Origin: an uncultured Oscillospiraceae bacterium | Lineage (GTDB): Bacteria > Bacillota > Clostridia > Oscillospirales > Oscillospiraceae | DNA length: 64,000 bases | Reading direction: 5' to 3' | NCBI GenBank assembly: GCA_910587395.1 | Contig: CAJULJ010000010.1 | Location: 1-64,000 of the forward strand | Shown: positions 43,873 through 52,386 of the stretch, piece by piece | Layout: each line of letters opens with the position of its first letter | How positions within the stretch are numbered: the stretch's first letter is position 1 | Notes under the pieces: model-generated | Databases searched by the model: none | What the model was told of the DNA's origin: nothing | The model's input: only the letters and a program-made list of their open reading frames with translations | Translations under genes and position numbers: made by a program

Positions 43873-43904
43873 CGGATTCCCGCCCCTTTGGGGGCGGGAA
43901 TCCG
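43873..43904 (+). terminator. Strong hairpin after XRE gene
   Basis: Perfect 14-bp stem cggattcccgcccc with loop tttg, but no U-tract on either side, so termination is uncertain. It lies 27 bp before the next gene. Confidence 0.5.
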
Positions 43905-43930
43905 AAAAACATCGGGCGGGGGATTTTTTT

Positions 43931-44452
43931 ATGCGCTGGCTCTGGTATTTCATCATTTACAGCTTTGCGGGCTTCCTGCTGGAGGTGGCCTTCGCCCGGG
44001 TCATCCGGCACCCCAAGCGGGACCGCAAATGCCTGCTCCTGCTCCCGCTGTGCCCGGTGTACGGACTGGGCGCGAGCCTGATCGTGTGGCTGGCTCCCAT
44101 GGTCCGAAGCCCCGTGTGGGTGGCGCTGGTGGGCGGGCTGGCCGCTACGGGCGCAGAGCTTGTTATGGGCGCGTTCTACCGGTTCGCCCTGGGGGTGGAG
44201 TTCTGGAATTACGCCGGAATGCCGGGAAGCTTTGGCGGACTGGTCTGCCCGGTGTTCTCCGCGTGCTGGACCGTGCTGTCGCTGGTGCTGGTGTATACGC
44301 TCCACCCGCTTGTGGCGGCGTTCACAGCCCTCATCCCGGCGCGGCTGGGCCCGCCGGCCCTCATCCTGGTGGGAACGGACATGCTGGTGTCCTGCGTGGC
44401 CCTGCGGCGGGCGGGCACCACTGAGGTGCTGCGGTGGTACGCACTGGAATGA
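43931..44452 (+). CDS. CmpB-like putative ABC transporter permease (PF06541 type)
   Basis: 173 aa membrane protein starting MRWLWYFIIYSFAGFLLEVAF, with CPVYGLGASLIVWLAP and ELVMGAFYRFALGVEFWNYAGMPGSFGGLVCPVFSACW, the conserved W-x-Y and CP-x-Y-G/F-G motifs of the clostridial putative transporter type IV family. About five helices. Biochemical role unknown. Confidence 0.82.
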   Translation: MRWLWYFIIYSFAGFLLEVAFARVIRHPKRDRKCLLLLPLCPVYGLGASLIVWLAPMVRSPVWVALVGGLAATGAELVMGAFYRFALGVEFWNYAGMPGSFGGLVCPVFSACWTVLSLVLVYTLHPLVAAFTALIPARLGPPALILVGTDMLVSCVALRRAGTTEVLRWYALE

Positions 44453-44458
44453 AAGGCG

Positions 44459-44489
44459 GCGCATGGGAAGTCTCATGCGCCGCCTGCGT
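44459..44489 (+). terminator. Hairpin after CmpB-like gene
   Basis: 11-bp stem ggcggcgcatg / catgcgccgcc just past the stop. Confidence 0.6.
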
Positions 44490-44657
44490 TATGCCGCTTC
44501 TTTTTCCTCCCGCTCTTCTTTGTGCCCTTTGGGCTTTGCTGCGGGGGCGTTGATGTACATGTTCTCTCAGTCCGGCCGGGCCCTCTCCTGGTACGCCCCC
44601 GTGTGCCGAAGCACACCGCCCCCGCACCGTTTACAAATTTTTCACACTCCCCCTCTT

Positions 44658-44705
44658 GACATTTGGGAGCAGCGGAGTAAAATAGTACGCACGCTAATGA
44701 TTAGC
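44658..44705 (+). promoter_or_regulatory. marR-operon promoter and operator
   Basis: TTGACA, 16-bp spacer, TAAAAT (about 44656-44683). The perfect palindrome GCTAATGATTAGC (44693-44705) lies just past the expected start site, a typical position for MarR autorepression. Confidence 0.7.
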
Positions 44706-44730
44706 CCACGAACGAAAAGGAGTGACTCCT

Positions 44731-45237
44731 ATGGACGAACGCTCGGGCATTATCTTCCACCAATTGCTCCGGGCTCATCGCAACGCACATATGACGGCCC
44801 TGGCGCAGCGGGGCGTGGGAGACATCGGCTCACCCCATCTGCTGGTGGCGCTGTCCCACTATCCCGACGACCCGGCCCAGGCCCCCACGCAGAAGGAGCT
44901 GGCCGACCGGCTCCACATCGCCCCGCCCACCATCGCCGCCTCCCTGAAATGCCTGGAGCGGCAGGGCTACGTGGCCCGGCGCACCGATGAGCGGGACTCC
45001 CGGCGCAACCGCATCTCCATCACCCGGAAGGGCCGGGACGTGCTGGACCTGGGCATGGAGGCCTTCCAGCAGGTGGACAACGCCATGTTCCGTGGCTTCA
45101 CCTCCGAGGAGGTGGCGCTGGTCCAGGCGTTCCACCGGCGTATGCTGGAAAATCTCTATCAGATCGGCGGCGGCAAGGACGCGGACTGCCCTCCCCCGCC
45201 GGCCATCCCCCACGAAAGGAAGTGTGACCCATGCTGA
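44731..45237 (+). CDS. MarR-family transcriptional regulator
   Basis: 168 aa from ATG 44731 (AAGGAG at 8 nt). Winged HTH with PTQKELADRLHIAPPTIAASLKCLERQGYVARRTDERDSRRNRISITRKG, the MarR DERDxR wing. The C-terminal ~20 residues (KDADCPPPPAIPHERKCDPC) carry two Cys that could serve redox or metal sensing. Overlaps the first exporter gene by 7 bp, so it controls that operon. Confidence 0.93.
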   Translation: MDERSGIIFHQLLRAHRNAHMTALAQRGVGDIGSPHLLVALSHYPDDPAQAPTQKELADRLHIAPPTIAASLKCLERQGYVARRTDERDSRRNRISITRKGRDVLDLGMEAFQQVDNAMFRGFTSEEVALVQAFHRRMLENLYQIGGGKDADCPPPPAIPHERKCDPC

Positions 45238-46973
45238 GGCGCATCGCGTCTTACCTGAAAGGCTATGAAAAATACGCCGCGGCCTCCCCCTTGCTGGTGA
45301 TCCTGGAGACCGGCTGTGAGCTGACCATCCCCCTGCTCATGGCCCAGATCATCAACGAGGGCATCATGAAAGAGAACATGGCCCCCATCTGGCAGGCCGG
45401 CCTGCTCATGGTCCTGGTGGCAATGATCGCCACCTTCGCCGGAGGCGCGGCGGCCAAGTGCGCCACCAACGCCGCCCAAGGCCTGGGCGCCAATCTGCGG
45501 CGCGCGGAGTTCGAGAAAATCTCCTCCTTCTCCTTCGCCGACATCGACAAGTTCTCCTCCTCCTCCCTCATCACCCGCATGACCAACGACGTGACCAACA
45601 TCCAGAACACGGCCATGATCTGCCTGCGCATCCTCATCCGGGCCGCCACCATGCTCATCGCCAGCGTGGTGCTCACCCTTGCCATCAGCCCCAAGCTGGC
45701 GCTGGTGGTGCTGGTCATCCTGCCCATCATGGCCCTAGCCCTGATGGGGCTGATGAAGGTGTGCATGCCCCTGTTTGAGAAAATGCAGAAGGCCCTGGAC
45801 CACCTCAATGAGACGGTGCAGGAAAACCTCATCGCCGTGCGGGTGGTGAAGTCCTACGTCCGGGAGGACCGGGAGCGGGAGAAATTCATGGACGCCAACG
45901 ACGGCTTCACCGCCGCCGGACTGCGGGCGGTGCTGCGCATGGTGGCCATGCAGCCGCTGATGATGATCTGTATGGCCTCCGCCACGGTGCTTTCCCTCTA
46001 TTTCGGCGGCAATATGGTGCTGGGGCTGGAGCTGGACGTGGGCTACCTCCAGACCGTGCTGGGGTACATCATGCAGATTCTCATGTCCATCATGTTCGTG
46101 GGCATGGCAATCCTCCAGTACACCCGGGCTCAGGCGTCCATCCGGCGCGTGTTTGAGGTCATCGACGCCCAAAGCGCCATCACCGACGGCGGCGAGGCCA
46201 ATCTGCCCGCCCCCCGCGGCCGGGTGGAGTTTAAGGACGTGTCCTTCCGCTACCAGACCGAGGGCGCGGGGGAGGACGTGCTGCACCACATCAACCTGGA
46301 CATCAAGCCCGGTGAGTTCGTGGCCGTCGTGGGCGGCACCGGCACGGGCAAGTCCTCGCTGGTGAACCTGATCCCCCGGTTCTACGATGTGCACCGCGGC
46401 AAGGTGCTGGTGGACGGGCTGGACGTGCGGGATTACCCCCTGGACAGCCTGAGAGGCCGCATCGGCATGGTGCTGCAAAACAACGTGCTGTTCTCCGGCA
46501 CCATCCGGGAAAACCTGCTCTGGGGCAATGAAAACGCCACCGAGGAGGAGTTGGTCCAGGCGGCGAAGGACGCCCAGGCCTACGACTTTATCATGTCCTT
46601 CCCCGACGGCTTCGACACCAATCTGGACCAGGGCGGCGTCAATGTGTCCGGCGGGCAGAAGCAGCGTCTGTGCATCGCCCGAGCCATGGTGCGCAAGCCG
46701 GCGGTGCTGATTCTGGACGACTCCACCTCCGCCGTGGACTCCGCCACCGAGGGGCGCATACGGGACTCCTTCCGGCGGAATTTGAAGGACACCACCGTCA
46801 TCATCATCGCCCAGCGCATCAGCTCGGTGCAGTACGCCGACAAGATCGTAGTGCTGGACGACGGCGCCGTGGCCGACGTGGGTACCCACGACGAGCTGAT
46901 GGCTTCCAGCAGGATTTATAAGGAAATCTACGATTCCCAGCAGGAAGGAGGGGACGGCAATGGCAGGACCTAG
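45231..46973 (+). CDS. Heterodimeric ABC exporter, subunit with degenerate ATP site
   Basis: 580 aa: six-helix membrane domain (about 1-310) plus nucleotide-binding domain. Walker A VVGGTGTGKSSLVNLI, signature NVSGGQKQRLCIARAM, Walker B VLILDDSTSAVD. The residue after the Walker B aspartate is Asp, not the catalytic Glu, as in the degenerate site of TM287/288, BmrC/D and EfrC/D type multidrug exporters. First half of the pair; translationally coupled to the next gene. Confidence 0.93.
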   Translation: MLRRIASYLKGYEKYAAASPLLVILETGCELTIPLLMAQIINEGIMKENMAPIWQAGLLMVLVAMIATFAGGAAAKCATNAAQGLGANLRRAEFEKISSFSFADIDKFSSSSLITRMTNDVTNIQNTAMICLRILIRAATMLIASVVLTLAISPKLALVVLVILPIMALALMGLMKVCMPLFEKMQKALDHLNETVQENLIAVRVVKSYVREDREREKFMDANDGFTAAGLRAVLRMVAMQPLMMICMASATVLSLYFGGNMVLGLELDVGYLQTVLGYIMQILMSIMFVGMAILQYTRAQASIRRVFEVIDAQSAITDGGEANLPAPRGRVEFKDVSFRYQTEGAGEDVLHHINLDIKPGEFVAVVGGTGTGKSSLVNLIPRFYDVHRGKVLVDGLDVRDYPLDSLRGRIGMVLQNNVLFSGTIRENLLWGNENATEEELVQAAKDAQAYDFIMSFPDGFDTNLDQGGVNVSGGQKQRLCIARAMVRKPAVLILDDSTSAVDSATEGRIRDSFRRNLKDTTVIIIAQRISSVQYADKIVVLDDGAVADVGTHDELMASSRIYKEIYDSQQEGGDGNGRT

Positions 46974-49149
46974 ACGGCACCAGGGGCCCGGCGGGCCTCG
47001 GGGCGGCTACGGAAAGCCCCAGAACCTTGGAAAAACGCTGACCCGTACGGTAAAGTATATCGTGAACCGGCCCATTATGCTCATCGCGGCCCTGGTCTGT
47101 GTGGTGGCCTCCGCCCTGCTGGGCGTGGCGGCAACCTATCTGCAAAAGCCCATCTTCGACAGCCTTGTCCTGGCCCTGGAGTCGGGGCAGAGCCGTGTGC
47201 CGGAGCTGGTCACCGGCTGTCTCAAGCTGGCGGGCGTCTATCTGTGCGCCGCCGTGTGCTCCTACACCCAGGCAAACCTGATGGCTCAGCTGGCTCAGAA
47301 GGGCTGCAACCGCCTGCGCCGGGACTTGTTCGACAAGCTTCAGGAGCTCCCCCTGAGCTACTTCGACGCCCACACCCACGGCGAGCTGATGAGCCGCTTC
47401 ACCAACGACGCAGACAACGTGCAGATGGCCTTGGAGCAGTCGGTGCTCCAGCTCATCTCCAGCGTGGTCACCTTTGTGGGCGTGGTGGCGATGATGCTCA
47501 CCCTGTCCCCGCTGCTGTTTCTGGCCTCCGTGGTCATGCTGGGGTGCGTGATGGCGGTGTTCGCCGTGTTCGGCAAGCGCAGCCGGAAGTTCTTTACCCG
47601 GCAGCAGGGCGCGCTGGGCGCTATGAACGGCAACATCCAGGAGATGATCGAGGGCATGAAGGTGGTCAAGGCCTTCAACCACGAGGAGCAGGCAAAAGCC
47701 CAATTTGATGCGCTCAACGAGGACTACCGCTCCGCAGCCAGTCAGGCGGGGTTCTATTCCTCCGCCATCATGCCCATCGCCTCCAACCTGACCAATATCG
47801 GCTACGCCGTCACCGCCGTGCTGGGGGGCGCGCTGGCCATGAGCAGCGGGGTGAGCGCCGGCTTCACCCTGGGCTCCTTAAAGGTCTATCTGGACTACAA
47901 CCGGCAGGTCACCCAGCCCGTCAACCAGATCTCCATGCAGATGAACACCCTGCTGTCCGCCATGGCGGGCGCAGAGCGCATCTTCGCCGTCATCGACGCC
48001 CTGCCCGAGGCGGATCAGGGCAGGGTCACGCTGGTGCCCGTGGAAAAGGACGCCAACGGCTCCCTGTCCCGGTTCGGCGGCCAGGGCCGGCCGAAAGCCT
48101 GGGCCTGGAAGGTGCCCCGCGCCTGTGGCATCACCCTGGTTCCTGTGACCGTGGGCCAGGACGAGGCGCTGTGGGAGCTGGGTCAGGCCGACGAGGACGA
48201 CGGCAGGCTCAAGCTCCTGCCCCCCGGTCAGGATTCCAAGACCGGGCTGTGGGTCCGGGTGGAGAACGACGGCTCCCTCACCCCCCTGACCCTGGAGGAG
48301 ATGGCGGGCCACGGCTGGGCGTGGAAGTATCCCGACCCAGACGGGACCATGGGCCTGCACCTGATCCGGGGCGCGGTGCGCAGCGTCCCCGGCGAGGAGT
48401 TCTGCTACGCCGAGCTGCGGGGCGCGGTGCGGCTCAATCAGGTGGACTTCTCCTACGTGGAGGGCAAGCCTGTGCTGAAGGAGGTGTCGGTGTACGCCAA
48501 TCCGGGGCAGAAAATCGCCTTCGTGGGCTCCACCGGCGCGGGCAAAACCACCGTCACCAACCTCATCAACCGCTTCTATGAGATCCAGGGCGGCATGATT
48601 ACCTGCGACGGCATCAACGTGAAGGACATTGAGAAGGACTCCCTGCGCCTCAGCCAGGGGGCTGTGCTCCAGGACACCCATCTGTTCACCGGCACGGTGA
48701 TGGACAACATCCGCTACGGCCGCCTGGACGCCACCGACGAGGAGTGCGTCAACGCCGCGAAGGCCGCCAACGCCGACAGCTTCATCCGCCGCCTGCCGGA
48801 GGGTTACCAGACACAGCTCCGCGGCGACGGGGCCAACCTGTCTCAGGGCCAGCGGCAGCTGCTGGCCATCGCCCGCGCGGCGGTCAAGGACCCGCCCATC
48901 ATGGTGCTGGACGAGGCTACCTCCTCCATCGACACCCGCACCGAGCAGTACATCCAGCAGGGCATGGACACCCTGATGGAGGGGCGCACCGTCTTCGTCA
49001 TCGCCCACCGGCTGTCCACCGTGCGCAACGCGGACTGCATCGTGGTCATTGAGGGCGGGCGCATCATGGAAAAGGGCAGCCACGCCCAGCTCATCGCGGA
49101 AAAGGGCCGGTACTACCAGCTGTATACCGGACAGTTCGAGCTGGACTGA
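46960..49149 (+). CDS. Heterodimeric ABC exporter, catalytic subunit with 130-aa insertion
   Basis: 729 aa. Membrane domain to about 340; NBD from about 485 with Walker A FVGSTGAGKTTVTNLI, signature NLSQGQRQLLAIARAA and intact Walker B MVLDEATSSID. Between them an unusual segment of about 130 residues (RVTLVPVEKDANGSLSRFGGQGRPKAWAW...TMGLHLIRGAVRS) is inserted where other exporters have ~15 residues. It contains two similar stretches (KAWAWKVPRACGITLVPVTVG; HGWAWKYPDPDGTMGLHLIRG), suggesting an internally duplicated domain. Likely a drug or peptide exporter under the upstream MarR. Confidence 0.92.
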   Translation: MAGPRRHQGPGGPRGGYGKPQNLGKTLTRTVKYIVNRPIMLIAALVCVVASALLGVAATYLQKPIFDSLVLALESGQSRVPELVTGCLKLAGVYLCAAVCSYTQANLMAQLAQKGCNRLRRDLFDKLQELPLSYFDAHTHGELMSRFTNDADNVQMALEQSVLQLISSVVTFVGVVAMMLTLSPLLFLASVVMLGCVMAVFAVFGKRSRKFFTRQQGALGAMNGNIQEMIEGMKVVKAFNHEEQAKAQFDALNEDYRSAASQAGFYSSAIMPIASNLTNIGYAVTAVLGGALAMSSGVSAGFTLGSLKVYLDYNRQVTQPVNQISMQMNTLLSAMAGAERIFAVIDALPEADQGRVTLVPVEKDANGSLSRFGGQGRPKAWAWKVPRACGITLVPVTVGQDEALWELGQADEDDGRLKLLPPGQDSKTGLWVRVENDGSLTPLTLEEMAGHGWAWKYPDPDGTMGLHLIRGAVRSVPGEEFCYAELRGAVRLNQVDFSYVEGKPVLKEVSVYANPGQKIAFVGSTGAGKTTVTNLINRFYEIQGGMITCDGINVKDIEKDSLRLSQGAVLQDTHLFTGTVMDNIRYGRLDATDEECVNAAKAANADSFIRRLPEGYQTQLRGDGANLSQGQRQLLAIARAAVKDPPIMVLDEATSSIDTRTEQYIQQGMDTLMEGRTVFVIAHRLSTVRNADCIVVIEGGRIMEKGSHAQLIAEKGRYYQLYTGQFELD

Positions 49150-49163
49150 ACGCGCCTCCGGCG

Positions 49164-49197
49164 GCCTCCTTTTTTCTTCGAAAAGAAAAAAGGAGGC
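49164..49197 (+). terminator. Terminator / dispersed repeat, copy 2
   Basis: Perfect 15-bp stem gcctccttttttctt, loop cgaa. With the following aaaaaagaaacttttg it mirrors the element at 8440-8479. A second hairpin aaggggaagcc / ggcttcccctt (49229-49258) follows. Confidence 0.75.
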
Positions 49198-49309
49198 GAA
49201 AAAAGAAACTTTTGTCTTTGCGCCTAAAAAGGGGAAGCCTGATCCGGGGCTTCCCCTTCTTTATTCACTATGGTACAATTGAGGAAAAAGGCAGAAAGGA
49301 GGGCTTGCC

Positions 49310-50548
49310 ATGTCCGTCGTCACCCGGCAGTTCCGGATGGTTTACCTGCTGTTGGAAAAGGGCCGCATGACCGCCGGGGAGCTGGCGGAAAAGCTGGAGG
49401 TCTCTCCCCGCACCATCCTGCGGGACGTGGACGCCCTGTCCGCCGCCGGGGTGCCCGTGTACACCACCCAGGGAGGCGGAGGGGGCGTGGCCCTGCTGCC
49501 CGGCCATGTGCTGGACCGGGCCGCCTTCACCGACGAGGAGCAGCGCCAGCTCCTGACCGCTCTGCAAAGCCTGCCCAATCAGGAGGGGGAGCAGGCGCTG
49601 ACCAAGCTGTCCGCCCTGTTCCGCCGGGGGCCGGAGGACTGGCTCCAGGTGAATCTCTCCCGCTGGAGCGCCGGGCCGGCGGACAACGCGAAGTTCCGGC
49701 TTCTGAAGCAGGCCGTGCTGGAGCGGCAGACCCTGAGCTTTGGCTACGCCGGCTCCTACGGCTCCACCCGGGCGCGCAGGGTGCTCCCCGCCCGGCTGGT
49801 GTTTAAGGGACAGGGGTGGTATCTCCAGGCCTTCGACCTGGAGCGGGAGGACTACCGCACCTTCCGGCTGTCCCGCATCCTGTCCCCGGCGTTCACCGGA
49901 GAGGTGTTCCACCGCCGCCTGGAGCCTCCGGATATTGACTTTCCAGGCGACATTCCGCCCCTGTTCCGGGTGGAGGTCAGGCTGCGGTTCGCCCCCTGCA
50001 TGGCCTACCGGGTGTACGACGAGTTCGACCAGGGCTGCGTCGCCCGCCAGGACGACGGCTCATTGCTGGTGGAGACGGTGTTCCCCGAGGACCAGTGGCT
50101 GTACGGCTACCTGCTCAGCTTCGGCGCGGGGGTGGAGGTGCTCTCGCCGGACACGCTGCGCAAGCGTCTTGCCCTCCTGGGCCAGGAAATTTTTCGGGCC
50201 CATTCTGAACCTGACATACCTTGTCAGGTTCCGGATGCTATGATGGGACTATCCAAAACAAAGGAGGTTCCAACCATGGAAAACTGCAAAGACATGAAAT
50301 TCTGCCAATCCTGCGGCATGCCCCTCACCCCTGGCGTGGAGCTGGGCACCGAGGCGGACGGCTCCCCCAGCGCGGACTACTGCGGCTACTGCTACAAGGA
50401 TGGGAAATTCGCGGGGGAGATGACCATGGAAGAAATGATTGACTTCTGTACTCCCATGATGGTCCAGGGCAACCCCGGCATGACCGAGGAGCAGGCCAAG
50501 GCCCAGATGCACCAGTTCTTCCCCATGCTGAAGCGGTGGAAAAAGTGA
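49310..50548 (+). CDS. WYL regulator fused in frame to a zinc-ribbon protein
   Basis: 412 aa. Residues 1-60 HTH-11 (MVYLLLEKGRMTAGELAEKLEVSPRTILRDVDAL), about 130-300 WYL/WCX (LSFGYAGSYGSTRARRVLPARLVFKGQGWYLQAFDLEREDYRTFRLSRI). Residues 323-412 are a separate zinc-ribbon domain (FCQSCGMPL...YCGYCYKDGKF, MTMEEMIDFCTPMM). The linker (about 303-322) is encoded by DNA that looks intergenic: an inverted repeat at 50210-50228 and a good ribosome site before Met323. The zinc-ribbon protein may therefore also be made on its own. Confidence 0.85.
   Translation: MSVVTRQFRMVYLLLEKGRMTAGELAEKLEVSPRTILRDVDALSAAGVPVYTTQGGGGGVALLPGHVLDRAAFTDEEQRQLLTALQSLPNQEGEQALTKLSALFRRGPEDWLQVNLSRWSAGPADNAKFRLLKQAVLERQTLSFGYAGSYGSTRARRVLPARLVFKGQGWYLQAFDLEREDYRTFRLSRILSPAFTGEVFHRRLEPPDIDFPGDIPPLFRVEVRLRFAPCMAYRVYDEFDQGCVARQDDGSLLVETVFPEDQWLYGYLLSFGAGVEVLSPDTLRKRLALLGQEIFRAHSEPDIPCQVPDAMMGLSKTKEVPTMENCKDMKFCQSCGMPLTPGVELGTEADGSPSADYCGYCYKDGKFAGEMTMEEMIDFCTPMMVQGNPGMTEEQAKAQMHQFFPMLKRWKK
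50210..50228. promoter_or_regulatory. Inverted repeat CCTGACA-N5-TGTCAGG inside fusion linker
   Basis: Perfect 7-bp arms, 48 bp upstream of the internal start codon. TGACA/TGTCA dyads are a common layout for WYL-family operators; binding here is inference. Confidence 0.45.
50276..50548 (+). CDS. Internal in-frame gene: 90-aa zinc-ribbon protein
   Basis: ATG 50276 is preceded by AAAGGAGG at a 7-nt spacing, an optimal ribosome site unlikely by chance inside a coding region. Product MENCKDMKFCQSCGMPL...; four Cys in two CxxC pairs, matching the small putative zinc-ribbon family (PF12674-like) often encoded next to WYL regulators. It reads the same frame as the 49310 gene, so both a fusion and a free protein are possible. 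Confidence 0.6.
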   Translation: MENCKDMKFCQSCGMPLTPGVELGTEADGSPSADYCGYCYKDGKFAGEMTMEEMIDFCTPMMVQGNPGMTEEQAKAQMHQFFPMLKRWKK

Positions 50549-50549
50549 A

Positions 50550-50585
50550 AAAATCCCCCTGGATATAGATCCAGGGGGATTTTTA
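50550..50585. terminator. Bidirectional terminator
   Basis: 13-bp stem aaaatccccctgg / ccagggggatttt with T-tracts on both sides, between the convergent WYL and corA genes. Confidence 0.88.
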
Positions 50586-51512
50586 TCAAAGCAAATCCTT
50601 CTTCTTCAGGATGATCCCCGCCACCACGATGATGGCGGCGGAAATAACCAATGGGGGCCAGAAGCTTCCAGCAAAGGGCAGGATGCCCACGTTCATCCCA
50701 TAAAAGCCGAACACAATGTTGGGCACCGTCATGAGGATGGTCACGGAGGCCAGCAGCTTCATGACCACGTTCAGGTTGTTGGAGATGACGGAGGCGAAGG
50801 CGTCCATCATGCCCGAGATGATGTCGGAGTAGATCTGCGCCATCTCAATGGCCTGACGCACCTCGATGAGCACGTCCTCCAGCAGGTCGTGGTCCTCCTC
50901 GTAGAGGGTGACGATGCGGCCCCGGAGGATCTTCTCCAACGTCACCTCGTTGGCCTTCAGCGACGTGTTGAAGTAGACCAGGGACTTCTCCAGATCCAGC
51001 AGCTGGATCAGCTCCTTGTTCCGCTGGGACTTGTACAGCTGCCGCTCCATATGGTTGTAGGTCTTGTCGATCTGCTTCAAATAATTTAAGTACCGCTTTG
51101 CCACCAGCAGCAGGATGTTCAGGATGAACCGGGTGCGCTGCTCCGTGCGCACGTCCCGCACCAGCCCCGCCTGGAGGTCCCGCACCACCGAGGTCTCCTT
51201 CAAGCACACGGTGATGATGTGCTTATCCGTCACGATGATGCCCAGGGGCAGGGTGGAGTACACCACGCCGATCTCGTCCTGCTCCATGGCAGGGGTGTCC
51301 ACAATGATAAGGGTGCAGCCGTCCTCCTTGTCAATGCGGGAGGTCTCCTCCTCGTCCAGGGCCGCCCGGAGGAAGGAGGGCTCCACCGCCAAGGTGGCGG
51401 CCACGGTTTTCAGCTCGTCCTCGCTGGGGTTGATCAGGTTGACCCAGCAGCCGTCCGTCACGGAATTGAGCGGGGTCATCTTGCCGTCCACCGTCTTGTG
51501 GATGGTCATCAT
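50586..51512 (-). CDS. corA: CorA-family magnesium/cobalt transporter
   Basis: 308 aa from ATG 51512. Cytoplasmic domain followed by two C-terminal membrane helices; the GMN ion-selectivity motif is in VFGFYGMNVGILPF. Long helices (YKSQRNKELIQLLDLEKSLVYFNTSLKAN) are typical. The frame continues 64 codons upstream to ATG 51704, which has its own strong Shine-Dalgarno (AAGGAAGTGAG). The extension is Arg/Pro-rich and spans a terminator-like hairpin, so it may be a leader rather than part of the transporter. Confidence 0.92.
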   Translation of the reverse strand: MMTIHKTVDGKMTPLNSVTDGCWVNLINPSEDELKTVAATLAVEPSFLRAALDEEETSRIDKEDGCTLIIVDTPAMEQDEIGVVYSTLPLGIIVTDKHIITVCLKETSVVRDLQAGLVRDVRTEQRTRFILNILLLVAKRYLNYLKQIDKTYNHMERQLYKSQRNKELIQLLDLEKSLVYFNTSLKANEVTLEKILRGRIVTLYEEDHDLLEDVLIEVRQAIEMAQIYSDIISGMMDAFASVISNNLNVVMKLLASVTILMTVPNIVFGFYGMNVGILPFAGSFWPPLVISAAIIVVAGIILKKKDLL

Positions 51513-51548
51513 AGCTCTCACACACCTTTCCCGAACCGGCGAAAGGGT

Positions 51549-51614
51549 AAAAAAATCCCCCGCCGTTCCGCACGTAAAATTCCCCCATCGGCCAAATGGC
51601 CGACAGGCGGCGGG
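51549..51614 (-). terminator. Terminator-like hairpin in corA leader
   Basis: On the minus strand, CCCGCCG (51608-51614) pairs with CGGCGGG (51559-51565), followed by seven T (51549-51555). An inner competing hairpin TCGGCC-attt-GGCCGA (about 51588-51603) lies in the loop. Located between the corA promoter and ATG 51512. Confidence 0.55.
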
Positions 51615-51750
51615 CGCACGGGGAGACAGGGCGAGCTGGCTCAGCGGGTGCGCCGTGTTTTCTGCCTGCAACTTCGACCAAACGGATCGCCTGACACGAC
51701 GCATCTCACTTCCTTTATCTGTTCAATTTCCGCATTTTGCGGCTTTATAC

Positions 51751-51779
51751 ATTATATGCTTTTTTCTCCCCGATTGCAA
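51751..51779 (-). promoter_or_regulatory. sigma-A promoter of corA
   Basis: TTGCAA (51774-51779), 17-bp spacer, TATAAT (51751-51756) on the minus strand; leader ~235 nt. Confidence 0.85.
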
Positions 51780-51801
51780 GGAGAAAATCATCCCATCGCC
51801 G

Positions 51802-52386
51802 TCACGCTCTCCGCAAAACCGGCTGGAGCTGCTCCCCCCGGCAGGCGGCCTCGATGGTGTCCGGCACCAGGGCGAAATCCGCCACCAGGGAGGTGGGCTT
51901 GCCGGCGTAGTCGTCTTGTCCGAAGGGGACAAAATAAACGTGCTTACGCCCAAGCATGCTCCCCAGATTGGGGGCGGACCCCGCCAGCCCGTCGTTGGTG
52001 GCCAGCGCCAGAACCAGCGGCTTGCCGTTGCGCAGGTGGGCCTTGGCCGCCATGGTCACCGAGCTGTCGGTGACGCCGTGGGCCAGCTTTGCCAGCGTGT
52101 TGCCCGTGCAGGGACAGATCACCAGCACATCCAGCAGCCCCTTGGGGCCGATGGGCTCCGCTCCGGCCACGGTGCCGATCACCCGCCTGTCGCACAGGCG
52201 CTCCATCTCCCGCATGAAATCGTGGGCCTTGCCGAACCGGGTGTCGGTGGACGCCACCGTCTCGGACACGATGGGCGTCACCGGCCCAAACCGGGCGACC
52301 GTCTGCTCCAGGGCGTCCAGCGCCTTGGACATGGTGCAAAAGGACCCGCAGAAGGCGAATCCCACTTTTAGCTCCTTATAATTCAC
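51802..52386 (-). CDS. dpaB: Dipicolinate synthase subunit B
   Basis: 194 aa flavoprotein-like subunit (SpoVFB). KVGFAFCGSFCTMSKALDAL, PIVSETVASTDTRFGKAHDF, LDVLVICPCTGNTLAKLAHGVTDSSVTMAAKAHLRN. With DpaA it makes dipicolinic acid from dihydrodipicolinate in the mother cell, for spore heat resistance. GTG start overlaps the dpaA stop by 4 nt (GTGA), so it depends on transcription through dpaA, which is interrupted upstream. Confidence 0.95.
   Translation of the reverse strand: MNYKELKVGFAFCGSFCTMSKALDALEQTVARFGPVTPIVSETVASTDTRFGKAHDFMREMERLCDRRVIGTVAGAEPIGPKGLLDVLVICPCTGNTLAKLAHGVTDSSVTMAAKAHLRNGKPLVLALATNDGLAGSAPNLGSMLGRKHVYFVPFGQDDYAGKPTSLVADFALVPDTIEAACRGEQLQPVLRRA

Noticed and set aside
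51513..51750. M-box magnesium riboswitch before corA
   Set aside because: The conserved M-box core was not found; the leader instead holds a long in-frame ORF and a simple terminator hairpin.
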